NCBI GenBank assembly: GCA_035048495.1
Contig: CM068553.1
Location: 22,321,190 to 22,385,189, forward strand
DNA length: 64,000 nt
Direction: 5' to 3'
Source of the DNA: Euptelea pleiosperma
Lineage: Eukaryota; Streptophyta; Magnoliopsida; Ranunculales; Eupteleaceae
A program made the translations under genes and the position numbers. The notes beneath the pieces were generated by a model. That model was not told the DNA's origin, searched no databases, and worked only from the letters and a program-made list of their open reading frames with translations. Shown here one piece after another: positions 1 to 10,236 of the stretch (the first letter of the stretch is position 1; every line of letters begins with the position of its first letter).

Positions 1-180
1 TAAAATAGAAAAGGAAATAAAGAAAAAAAAAAGAAAAAAATTAACAAAAAAATAAAATAGAAACACATGAGAGAGAAACCGTGGGTTTTCTCTCCCACGT
101 TAACTCTCCCCCCTCTTCCACATCCATATCTTCTTCCCCTCCATCTAACGGTCATTAAAATCCACACCCTCTAACCCTAG

Positions 181-188
181 ATATAAGA
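181..188 (+). promoter_or_regulatory. TATA-like box of the A 5' LTR
   Basis: ATATAAGA lies about 1.2 kb into the LTR when aligned to the complete 3' copy, followed by a CT-rich stretch. The same box is at 23719-23726 in the 3' LTR. Likely core promoter of the element RNA; no start-site data. Confidence 0.45.
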
Positions 189-463
189 ACCCCATTCACG
201 TTACTTTCGACGGTTCCCTCCCCCCTTCTCTTCTTCTCTTTCTTCTTCTTCTTCTTCCCTACTTCACCACCGTCTTCTTCTTTTTTGTGGGCTGGCCGTC
301 CTCCACCACAGGCTTGGCCTACAACACATTGCTGCCTTGGCTGCGGCACCATGCGTTCCTCCCAACCAGACCAGCAGCGTCTTCTTCCTCGTAGCCACCA
401 CGCCTCTCCCTAACGAGCTGCCATCTCCGGCGAATCAAACCTGAATCACCAGTGAGTTTGGAT

Positions 464-520
464 CCTCCTCCTCCTCCTTCTTCTTCTTCTTCTTCTTCTT
501 CTTCTTCTTCTTCTTCTTCT
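464..520. repeat. (CTT)n/(CTC)n microsatellite in A 5' LTR
   Basis: A pure trinucleotide run. Translations of it give low-complexity Ser/Glu runs, which are not genes. A variable counterpart is at about 24003-24079. Confidence 0.9.
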
Positions 521-550
521 AGCATTTGTCTTCCTTTTCTTTTTCACCGA

Positions 551-575
551 CCGGAGTTGCAGGCTGCAACTCCGG
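551..575. repeat. Conserved LTR hairpin (A 5' LTR)
   Basis: Inverted repeat with arms CCGGAGTTGCAG and CTGCAACTCCGG around one base. The same hairpin with a slightly changed loop recurs in other Athila LTRs of the window. Confidence 0.8.
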
Positions 576-1832
576 CCGACTCTGCACACGGGCAGAACGT
601 TGCTGCTGCTCCCTACTTCTTCCTCTCCTCATCCTTCCCTTCTTATTCTTCTTATTCTTCTTCCCTTCTTATTCAGCTTTAAGTTTCAAAAGAAAAAAAA
701 AAAGAAAAATAGAATCGCCAGTGAACTCCATTAATGCCGGCGAATTCTGTGAAGATCTCCTTCCCCCTTCCCCTCCTTTTCTTCTTCTTCTTCTTTTTCT
801 TCTTTCTCTTCACTTTCTTCATTTCCAGCGCCTTGGTTGTACCAGCAAGGGAGCATCTCCCTTCACCATCCCAGCAAGTCACTGCCCTCTATTCCGGTGA
901 ACTTTCCCACTTGCTGCATGTTGCACACCTGCAACATCAGCAACAAAAATCCTCTCTCAATCTCGTTCTCACCTGGCTCTTCAACGACCTCTGGAGTTGT
1001 AAAACCTATAACTCCAATCCCTCTTGTGTTGCCGGACGGTTACAACCGGGGTGCGTCTTCACCACCTCCCCTCCTACCTGCTTTCCACCTGTTGAACCAC
1101 ATCCACCACAGTCAGCACCCCTCCTTGCAGATCTACACCATCCACCTCACCTGCTGGTGCAACATCTGGCCTTGCACATCCACTTTCAAGGCCAAGTCTT
1201 CTCCTTTTATCCTTCACAGGTAGCAATGCACCACCATGTAGTGCAATCGTACCCACATGCAATTCACCACTTGCGCATCCACGGGTTGGCTCTCCCTTGA
1301 ATGCACCATCAGCCTGTCATTATTCCTTGGTGAATCCACTGTCATCATCCGTGCAACTTGCACAAATCCATTCCCATCCATTGGCCGGACCCATCTCTCT
1401 AATCTTCTCTCATTATACCTCTTTCTCTCTCTAAAAACTCTTAGATTCTCTCTACTTTCTCTCTCTATATTGCCTTTTCTCTCTAGGATTTCATTTTTCT
1501 CTCTCTACCTTATTCTCTTTCTCTCTCTATCATTTCACTCTCTAAAAGCCACTTCTCTCTCTAGATTTTAAAAATCTCTTGTTTCCCTATTTTTTCTCTC
1601 TATCTCTCTCATTTACGGCTTTCTAGTTAGATGCTATTCTACTTTTGTTAAGGAAACAGTTGATGTGATTCCCCTACTTTGAATTCATGAAGCTTTAATT
1701 TAGTGTGTTAATGTTGATTAGTTTATCTCTCAAATGGATGTTTTAAAGCTACTCCACCACTCTCACCTCCCCATGAATTCTGGTAATTTTTTGATTATTT
1801 TATGTTCTTATTCGCATTAATTTAATTAATCC

Positions 1833-1856
1833 CGAGTGCGGATCAACATCCGACAC
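1833..1856 (+). other. Conserved small hairpin near the LTR 3' end
   Basis: GTGCGGAT and ATCCGACAC can pair around a 4-nt loop about 110 nt before the LTR end. Near-identical copies occupy the same place in every Athila LTR here, for example 7794-7817, 20059-20082, 24304-24327 and 27335-27358. Role unknown; possibly an R/U5 RNA structure. Confidence 0.6.
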
Positions 1857-1967
1857 AAGCCACTGTGCAAAACTGCTCATTTTACAGGTTAAAAGTCTCG
1901 GATAATTATAAATATATTGAAATTAGGATTTTCGTAACTAACGACGCAGAAAAATCCTAGTTTCAAA

Positions 1968-1985
1968 TGGCGCCATTGCCGTTCG
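1968..1985 (+). other. Primer binding site of element A
   Basis: TGGCGCCATTGCCG starts two bases after the LTR end. It resembles the 3' end complement of plant tRNA-Asp, the primer usual for Athila elements (established knowledge). Elements B and C have related sites at the same spacing. Confidence 0.8.
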
Positions 1986-3764
1986 GGTGTACGGGAGTGC
2001 AAAAAAGGACATAAAGACGAAATTGAAAAGTTGTTGAAGCGGAAAGCTGTTCAATTTGGATAGCCTGACCTTTTCGGGAAACTTTCTATTTTTGGTTTTT
2101 AGTGATTTTTAGTAGTCTTTTAAATTACTATTTTTAATGCCTTAGAAGGCCAGGTGCAGAGTTGTAATAATTTAGAAATTTTATTGCTTTCCAAATAACT
2201 GCTAGATCTTGTTCTAGGGTTTTTTAGAAACCCTAGATTAAGTGAAAAATACCAAAAAAAAAAAAATCAAAAATCAAAAATTAAAAAAATTAGGGTTTTC
2301 GTTTCTTGCTATATTTAGATAAGATTCTAGGATTTTCTATTTTTGGATAGTTTCCAGACCCATCGGAATCTCAAAATTAGGGTTCCCTTTTTTAGGACAT
2401 TCCAATTTTGGAGAGAGTCTATTTATAGATATTATCTAATTTTGGAAAATCCTAAAATAGGAGATCTTCTAATTTGAAAAGATTTCCTCAATTTCGGGAA
2501 TTTTCAACATAGACGGGATTTTAAATCTTCACTTTATTTGGAAGGTTTCCTTATCTGAGAACGTTTGAAAAGAGAAAGTTCTGAATCCAAATTCAGAATT
2601 TTCTATTCTCAACTTCGAACCATAATTGGGAACAACTCTAATATCGGCTAAAACCAATGCATGTTTCGTGAAACCCTAATAGTTGGTCAAACCTTTCAAT
2701 AACTATCTTGCAACCCTAGACCCAATCTAACCATTGAGTGTAGGAACACGATCCAGTGTGGGTAGGGAGCGAAAGCTCAAAGAGGTGGAGTCGGGCCCAA
2801 GCCCATTAGGATACCCCCCTATTCCACGGAGCTGACCCCGTGGCGTGGCCCACGGGAGGTAAGTCTCTATCCTCGCCTTGAGTGCGATACAGAGGAATTT
2901 GGGTGAATCATTGTCGCATGTCTATTTGTTTTCTAGCAACAACTTACTCAACTTGTGTGGTGTGGCCGTTAATCAATCAACTCTAAGAGAGCAAACCCAG
3001 CTCCAAATTGAAACTGGTGAGATTTCATCACCCACCTCATCATTCCAACTGATTTGATCCCAAGGCTCCATTTAATTAAAAAGAATCAAGAAGTAGAGCC
3101 AATTAGCCCGGTGTTCGAGGAAAACTCCATACAAAGCGAACCCGTTTAACATCCAGTCGAAATAAGACCACGAGCGTGGGTCCCTGTTGTCTAACACACC
3201 CATAGGTCCCTGCTACTCAAGTACACTGAGCTCGACGTGGCATCCTGGACTATTCGATGGTTAGTTGTGTGTGGACTAGGAACACGCATCAACCCTAGCT
3301 TAACCCGAGGGAACACTCTTCTTAACCACTTGACCAATTCGGTTAGTCTGGGACGTACTTAAGACAGCCATTGTGCCTCACGTCTGTCTAGGCTTTGGAT
3401 TATTTTGTTGTTGACTAGAGTTAGTACTAAAGGATTCGCTTTGAAGAGTGTAGCCTAGTGAGAACCCATGAGTGCAAACAGTTAGTCCAGAGGCTAAAAG
3501 ATAAATCAGTGGTTCGCCCACTGTCATAATCTCCTCTAGCCCCAAAACTAACAAGATAATGCCTAAAATATATCCTGATTGTTTAGCATAGGATTATCTG
3601 TGCTTGGTGTGCATCATTTAGGATCACCACTCCAGTGTCTACTTTTGGCAACTTTTTGCCAAATCTTGGGCTTGCTTTTTCAAGCAGAAGCCCGGTTGGA
3701 CCTGTCCTCACCTTTTACTGACTCGATCTGAGAGTTAGTCCACCTCACCCCTCTATCGCTTCTA
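1986..3764 (+). other. Untranslated leader of element A
   Basis: No long frame. Blocks align with the minus-strand leaders of B (18240-19939) and C (31025-32475), including a strong 5' splice-site-like GGGAGGTAAGT (2854-2866). A perfect 7-bp stem with a 4-nt loop (3645-3662) lies shortly before the gag-like start; its counterparts are 18249-18266 in B and 25200-25216 in C. Confidence 0.7.
2854..2866 (+). promoter_or_regulatory. Splice-donor-like site in the Athila leader
   Basis: AG|GTAAGT is a full plant 5' splice-site consensus. It is kept in all three Athila leaders of the window (B: 19040-19053 minus; C: 31611-31625 minus) inside a well-conserved block. Whether an intron is removed cannot be decided from sequence alone. 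Confidence 0.4.
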
Positions 3765-5489
3765 ATGACAAACTACAATTTCTGTGAGAATCTAGGTAAT
3801 CACTCTCAACAATGGTACGACAATTCTGCGTATCATTATGATACTCCAGTCTCGCAGCCTTCTATGGGGTATGACAATTACAAAGATCCGGAGTACAAAT
3901 CTGTACTCCAAGAGCTTAAAAATTTAGTCTTTGCCCTTCATGCCGTGGTCCAGCAACCTGTGCACAATTCCCAGTCTGTAGGATATTACCCTCCTATCCA
4001 ACAAGATGTCTGTACCTTTCCATCTCCAATGCTGACCTCTTATGATAACAATTATTCTTAGGACAATAGGAGTCACCATAACTTTAATTGGGAACAGTCT
4101 GCCCTCCCGCAACAACTGTTGTAGGATAATTATCCTTCCGGGTTCCATCAACCCAATGGAGAGTATGACTGGCAATACTCACAATCCCAGTACCCGTCAT
4201 ATCCACAGAATGACTATTCTGATCAACAGTGGGCCCCTCAGGATTTCTAGAGTCAGCAACTAGTCCCAGACTCCACTTTGCCTTACAACTTTCATACCCA
4301 GTCGGACTACAATCAAGAGTTGGCACCTCAGCTCCCCTTGGCTGAACCGCCTCCGTTGGCTACTAAACCCTGTCTAGAGGACCTTCTTTCTCAGTACATT
4401 GTCCAGCAACAACAATATTTCCAAGGTCTAGAGCACCAACAACAGCAATCTATGGAGAGCTTGGAGCAACGTCTAGTTCAATTAGAAAATGAGAGAGAAG
4501 AAGTCAACTTCACTAGCCCACCAATAGGCTATCCTGAGGAGAGTGACATGGCCACTGTCTATAATGAGGAGTCGCACAATTGGACCAAGTACCAGAATTG
4601 CCAGGATGAAATAGAAGTTGTTACCACCACTAGATCAAGCCCGATTATTGAGGAGCCAGTGAATCGTTATTCGGTGCCTTTAACAGCACCCAATCTTGAA
4701 CCTAACTCAGAGCAACCTATTTCTCACTCTACCTCTGCTGACCCTGATGTCGATCTTCATGACACTGAGTTTTGTCTCGATTGTAGGATCCCAACTGTCA
4801 TAGATCTACCATGCCTGACCTCTACTGGAGTGTGCACCACGAGTGATGAACCCGTCTCTCAATCTTTGGTGCCCTTAACAGCACCAACTTCTGGACCGAG
4901 CACAGAGGAACTCAGTTCCATCTCCATCTCTGATAATTCTTTCTCTACCTGGATGCAGACATTCCCACTGATGAGCTGTGTCTAGAACATGGGATTCTTG
5001 TTGTCTTGGACCTACTGTTCCCCACCGAGGAGGAACATATTGAGTGCAGGGATTGGAGCATCCCTATCGCATTAGAAAACCTCGAGGAAGAGGTCAACAG
5101 TTTTCACTCACCACCCTACGTCGATATTGTCGATGACCCATTTGCCATTGAGAGTCTAATTCAGGACCCTCCCAATGAAAAACTCTCCTAGTGTCAAGAA
5201 CACTTTGCGCCTGACCTCATTTCAGAGTCAGACAACTATCCTTTTACTGATCTACAGGAGTCTGCTCCATTCAGATACCTTCCCGCTAAACTCCATGAGT
5301 TTGCAGCTCTACTAACCATGGCCAGAGAACACCCTTCTACCCTCCTATTCATTCTCACTGAGCGAATTCGATCCCTCCCCGTTGTACTCAATGCTCTTTC
5401 ACATCTGCTCAGAGCACTTACTACCCTTCTCTCAGTCTACACTGAGAAAGACCTGTTCTACACAGGTATACCTAGACAAGGGATAGGAT
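3765..5489 (+). pseudogene. Gag-derived protein of element A, without capsid and enzyme domains
   Basis: The frame opens at 3765 with residues matching the part of B's Gag just after the capsid (LGNHSQQW against LGENSQHW). It continues through the Gln-rich coiled coil (EDLLSQ..., repeated QQQQ) and VTTTRSS. A Ser/Pro-rich duplicated module (4650-5039) then replaces the protease core. Sequence matching B downstream of protease follows (HIECRDW, about 5039; TMAREHP, about 5320) and ends at 5489. The capsid domain and CCHC knuckle are absent. In-frame TAG stops lie at 4059, about 4122, about 4248 and 5189, each where CAG is expected from context or from B. A one-base frameshift lies near 4945. 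Probably a structural protein remnant of a gag-only family, now dead. Confidence 0.75.
4650..5039 (+). repeat. Tandem duplicated 65-codon module in the A polyprotein
   Basis: Two 195-bp units (4650-4844 and 4845-5039). Each has the order (E/D)EPV, VPLTAP, a Ser-rich run, (F/L)CL and a V(I/L)DL stretch. The second unit needs the frameshift near 4945 corrected for the similarity to continue. B has its protease in this place. Confidence 0.6.
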
Positions 5490-7396
5490 AACTATCTCCG
5501 TTCCACTTTAGGTGTCAGGAAGACTGCAGATTCACTCAGTCTCCATGAGTCTCAACCTAGTTGGGGGTACTTGATATACCCCCGTCATGTCTGGTTGAAG
5601 ACGTAAAACTTAGCGCTTTCAGAAAGAAAATTCCGGTATTCTTAGAGTACATGAGTCTCATGCATTTGTTATTACTGTTATATCTCTGGAAATGCAGGTA
5701 CATTAATTATTCCGATCATCAGGTACCACACACTATCGAGTTTCTGTCGACTTGGTAACATCCTCCCTGAACCTTTGCATCATCATTTTCAATTTTTCAT
5801 CATTTTATGTCCCGATCATGAGCACCGAGGGCGGTGCTGTGTTTTGGTTGGGGATGGGTATTTACCAAAACTCATGTATTCGTTTTGATAAAAAAAAAAA
5901 TTCTTATTTTTGGGGTGGTTTCCGATGTTTTTCGAAGTTTTCTAGAATTTAAAAAATGTGTCAAATACCCTAACTTTGATTAGTTGAAAACCTCCATTAA
6001 GTCAGTATTGAGGATGGCAATTTTTGTTAAAGGTTAACTTTGAGTCAAGTCAAGCGTGACTACAGCAGGTTTGAAAACTCAGAAAAACTCAGATTTGGCA
6101 CAATTGTACACTATCAACATCAGAGTCATTCTAAGTTTAGAAACTCTAGAGATCCTGTGAGAATGATTGTGGAGACCTAACCCAGTGAGCTTTCGAGCCT
6201 TTAATCATTTCAGAGGGTTATACAACAAATTTGGGTCACAAGATGACTCAATATTCTTCATGCCCGCAATATTCGTTGAGAGATCTCATTATCTTTTGCT
6301 TCGATCATAAAACTCAGAACGACATCAACATTGGATTACTACGACAGAACCTTCTCTATATCCAGTCATACATGATAGTGCAAACCCTAGAAAATGATTT
6401 AGGCCATTTTTCTGAACCGTTCAGCCTTTTTACTCACCTGAATTATACTTCACTAGAAACCCCTTGAGCCCTTCTATAAAAGCCTTTTCTTTGTAAACCC
6501 ATCAACCTAAAACCCAGTCCAACTACGAAGTATGACTGGCTACCCTTATTTCGAGATGGACAAGATGAAAAGAAAAGTAAAGAAGAAAAATCAAAAGGAA
6601 AAGAAAGTGGTTCAAGTTGAAAACAAAATATGTAAAGTATGAAAAAGAGCTGAAAAGAAATTGAGCAGTCTCAAAAATATCGAGAAAAAGAGAAAAATAC
6701 GAAAAAAAAGAAGGAAAAAGAACCAGATAATGGTGCTATACCGTAGGAAAAATACAAAAAAATAAAGATATCCTCTCAAGATCTTTGAAATCCTGTATCC
6801 CTTTATTTTTCTACAATGGACCTAAGCCTCATTACAACCCAGAAAAGTCGTACTTGATTCTAGGATAGCACGATCATAAAATGTGGAGATTGGAGAAGGA
6901 GAAGCTATAGAGTTTGATCTGACTTTCCCGAGTGAAGTGGTATTCCAATCATGGGATCTTCTTCTGTTAAAGATGTCCTTCCTTTAAATAATACATATGT
7001 GAGATCTTTGCTTTTATATATCAACACATCTCCTCACATATAAATTGAGAGAAAAGAAGAAAACCCTTCTCGTGTGATTCTATTCTGAGTGCTAAACATG
7101 TAAGATTTGAGGTCGAGGCATAAGAACTTAGAGGTGATCCGGAAGTCTTAACTCTTGGATGATGAAAATGTTGAGCACACACACACACAGAGTCTGACTA
7201 TTCTGGGTCATGATTATCAATCTGTAGTCTTGCCAAAACTTTCTAACTCTTTGCTAGCATGTAACTGTTTTTGCATCTATTCAATGATTTGGCGAATGGT
7301 GTTTTCCCTGACCTAATATGAGAATGTGTGCAGCATGCGTAGAGCCCCTTTAAGCTCATTTATTTCACACTAATTGCCAAAGATTGGCAATATGCT
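5490..7396 (+). other. 3' untranslated region of element A
   Basis: No credible gene. It aligns with the region behind pol in element B (10507-12440, minus): the stretch after TTGGGGGTACTTG, the block near 6120-6480 and the polypurine end. Short frames here, such as 5561-5758 and 6231-6467, have disrupted counterparts in B, so they look like conserved non-coding sequence or a long-dead frame. Confidence 0.65.
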
Positions 7397-7408
7397 GGTT
7401 GGGGGTTG
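7397..7408 (+). other. Polypurine-like tract of element A
   Basis: GGTTGGGGGTTG directly precedes the 3' LTR start TGATATTCGC. The identical string precedes B's 3' LTR (10495-10506, minus). Confidence 0.7.
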
Positions 7409-7674
7409 TGATATTCGCTTAAAAGTGCGTATTTTCCACTGTTATCTTCTGAGCGTTATCACACTCTCCTACGTTAAAATGCTCTATTTATCTACTTTTC
7501 TATGTAAGAGTCTCTTCTGTTGCGTAGAACACACTTTTCTGGACGAAATAGTATATTTGCATGCATTAAACACATTTTTGGAAGTCTAGATATAAAGCCG
7601 TTCTGATTAAGTCTCATTACGCGATTCTTCTGTCGCAAGAAACCCTGAGTGGATGAGTCTCAAGACTTGCGGCC
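7409..7674 (+). repeat. 3' LTR of element A, first part
   Basis: Starts TGATATTCGC and is interrupted by element B. The last five bases (CGGCC, 7670-7674) are the left copy of B's target duplication. It holds the LTR terminal block conserved in all Athila LTRs here, with TACGTA-type motifs. Confidence 0.88.
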
Positions 7675-8600
7675 TGGAAATAGGATTTTTCCGCGTCGTT
7701 GGTTACGGAAATCCTAGATCTCAACAATATTTGTAATTATCCGATTCTTTTTCACTCAAATCCTGCAAAAATCACAGGGTTGTACAGTGGCTCGTGTCGG
7801 ATGTCGATCCGCACTCGGGGGTTAGTTTGCGTAATTCAACGACATGAAATGACGGATTTTTATCAAGAAAACATGGAGGGGTGAGAATGGTGATGGATTT
7901 AAAACATTCTTAGTGATTTTTAGAGAGAGAAATTACCACAAACAATCAGAAACACAAAAGTAAACTAAGAATAAGAATTTAGCACAATATTGCAAAATCA
8001 AACTAAATTTTATTCGAATCAAATGTTGAGATACAAACTTCTAATAAAAAGATAATAAAATGACAATTCTATAAAGCATAAAGAAAAATAGAGATGGAGA
8101 CCTAGAGAAAGAAAGTAGAGAGAAGTGAAACCTAGAGAAAGAAAGGGAGGTTTTAGAGAGAGAAACAACTTGGGAGACTTAGAGAGAGATTGATGAGAGA
8201 ATGAGGAGAGAGAAAGTGAAGATGGAAAATTACCTGGATTCGGAACTCACCAATGGTGAAGATGGACAGAGATGATGTCTGGCCATGATGCGGAAGCCGG
8301 TCACGTGGTGGGGAAGCATGACAGCATGGTGGTGTGAAGGAATGGTGGCTTGGTGTGCACACATACAAACCAGCAAGCCAAGAGAGAGGGACGTGTAAGG
8401 GTGATGGTGGTTGTGGTGCTGAGTTGCAGGTTGGTGGAGGAGTTGCAGACGTTGTGAACTGGGTGGGATTGTGATGTTTGATGAAACCGGTGATGGCAGC
8501 AACGTGGTTGAGGCGGAGTGGCTGTCTGAACGTGCAACCGACAAGGAGGGAGAGAAACAGCAACAGCAGCAGGGGTGGAGGCGTTTGGGACGAGAGATGG

Positions 8601-8626
8601 CCGGAGTTGCAGACCTGCAACTCCGG
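8601..8626. repeat. Conserved LTR hairpin 1 (B 3' LTR)
   Basis: Arms CCGGAGTTGCAG and CTGCAACTCCGG around AC. Identical copy at 20866-20891. Confidence 0.85.
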
Positions 8627-8795
8627 TCAAAAAAAAAAAACGAAGAAGATGATCTCCTTCTTTGGACGGTTGTGAGGCTGGGCTGCTGGCTGTTGAACAC
8701 GGTGGTTGCAGGCGGAGGTGTGCACGGTGGTGTGTGCTAGCGAGAGGAGGAAGAGGTATGTGATCAGCACAGTTGGCCGGAATTAATGGAGGTTG

Positions 8796-8820
8796 CCGGA
8801 GTTGCAACCTGCAACTCCGG
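8796..8820. repeat. Conserved LTR hairpin 2 (B 3' LTR)
   Basis: Arms CCGGAGTTGCA and TGCAACTCCGG around ACC, about 195 bp from hairpin 1. Identical copy at 21061-21085. Confidence 0.85.
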
Positions 8821-8963
8821 TGATCTTGAAAAAATTTTTTTTTTTTTTTTTTGTTTTGTGTGAAGGATGGCTAGGTGAGTGAATGGAGAAAGGGAGAGGA
8901 GATAAAGGAGAGGAAGGCTTACCTTTTAGAGGCGCACCAGGGAGGAGAAACGGTGCTGTCTTG

Positions 8964-8994
<31 letters not shown>

Positions 8995-9222
8995 TTTTAT
9001 TTTTGGGCGGTGTGGAGGAGATAAAGAGAGGGAGGTTGCAGGGGTGTTTGCAACCTTGAAGATGTTGCTGTTGCTGCTGGTGAAGTGTCACGTGAAGGGG
9101 AGGTGGAGGCGCTGGAGTGTTGGGTGAGGAAGAAGGAGAAAACGTGATGGGATTAGGGTGTAACAGCTGGGGTTTTTTTTTTTGAAGCAATCCGGAGAGC
9201 CTGACCGTGAAGGTCTTTTTTT

Positions 9223-9231
9223 CTTTTATAT
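9223..9231 (-). promoter_or_regulatory. TATA-like box of B 3' LTR
   Basis: ATATAAAAG on the minus strand, about 1.27 kb into the LTR. Same in the 5' LTR at 21488-21496, where it would drive the element RNA. Confidence 0.45.
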
Positions 9232-9939
9232 TGGAGATATCTTCCTTTTAGAGAATATTCTCCAACCAATTAGAAGGGTGATGACGGTGGAGAATGTTGG
9301 CTGGATCACCAAACACTGTCCAGCCCTCATTGTAATCTAGCCGTTCATCTCATACTTGCCCACAACCTATCCTCTTTCCAAAATACAATTCCATGCTACC
9401 CACATGTGCTTACCATTTTTGAAATTTTCCGAAAACATACTAGTTTCTAAAAAGAACTATCTTTCCAAATTTTTATTCAAGCTTTGAAAAATCGCCCACT
9501 AATTTTCACTTTTAAAATCTTTCCTTTTGTAAAAATATATTTTCTTTCCAATTATATAAAACAATTATTCCATTTTCGTAAGACCAAAGTTTTGTCGGGC
9601 TAAACGTTTTGGCCTACGATCTTGTGGCCCACAGGATGGATGAGGGATCGGAAGGTAAGGATGTTAGATCGGATGATGAAGATTATGATCGGAGGAATGA
9701 TTGAATGATTTGATCATTTGATGGATGATCCAATGAGGGGTGAATGATCTGGTGATCCGATGGCCGATTTGATGATCTAGGAGAGGATGGAGGATCGTTT
9801 TGCTTAGATGAGGATGTAGGTGGTGAGCAGTTGGATCTTGGAGAGTTAGAGAACGAAGGGTGACGGTTGGATGTGGGACTCAGGGTTTGGAGAGAGGAGA
9901 GAGACAATATTACAAAATAAAGAGAAAATGCTAGCAGAG

Positions 9940-9992
9940 GGTCTTGAACCCTGGTCTTTGACTTGGTCTTCTTCATGCTTCACCAACTAAGC
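9940..9992 (-). other. tRNA-like D-arm/T-arm module in B 3' LTR
   Basis: In element sense, GCTTAGTTGGTGAAGC (D-arm-like: 4-bp stem GCTT/AAGC, loop with GG) is followed, 42 nt from its start, by GGTTCAAGACC, which forms a T-arm-like 4-bp stem AGGG/CCCT with a 7-nt loop TTCAAGA. Order and spacing match Pol III A and B boxes of a tRNA. No acceptor or anticodon stem closes, so this is a relic or mimic. It lies in U3, upstream of the TATA box. Confidence 0.55.
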
Positions 9993-10150
9993 AATTCTTT
10001 GACTTGTGTTAGTTGGTCAAGCTTTAATGCCTTTATTCTCTTCTCTTGGGGCTTGATTCTTTCTCTCTCTTGGTCTTTTCCCAGGCTCTTCCGACTCTCT
10101 AGCTTTTCCCGCTCTTGGTCTACATTTTCTTATCCTCAGCCTACTGGCTC

Positions 10151-10236
10151 ATGAGCTGTGATTGTAGGTTCTGGAGGTTGGTTGTGGGCCCACATGAGCT
10201 GTGATTGTAGGTTCTGGAGGTTGGTTGTGGGCCCAC
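10151..10236. repeat. 43-bp tandem duplication in B LTR
   Basis: Two exact copies (10151-10193, 10194-10236). Present identically in the other LTR (22416-22501), so it arose before or during this insertion. Confidence 0.85.

Larger units (their letters stand above)
1..1965 (+). repeat. 5' LTR of element A (left end outside window)
   Basis: It ends in TTTCA two bases before the primer site. From base 1 it matches the 3' LTR copy that resumes at about 23539. It carries a TATA-like box (181-188), a CTT microsatellite, a GC-rich hairpin (551-575), a CT-rich tract (about 1400-1620) and a small conserved hairpin (1833-1856). The block from about 540 to 1625 is missing from the 3' LTR. Confidence 0.88.

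Noticed and set aside
319..1300. Frames with long Glu or Ser runs
   Set aside because: Products of the CTT microsatellite and CT-rich LTR sequence.
8153..9190. Long minus-strand frames (135-168 codons) in B's LTR, repeated at 20418-21455
   Set aside because: Low-complexity Ser/Pro/His/Lys translations overlapping in all frames of one LTR; no domain, and not kept open in related LTRs.
9940..9992. Intact tRNA gene
   Set aside because: Only D-arm- and T-arm-like parts are present; acceptor and anticodon stems do not close, and it recurs in each LTR.
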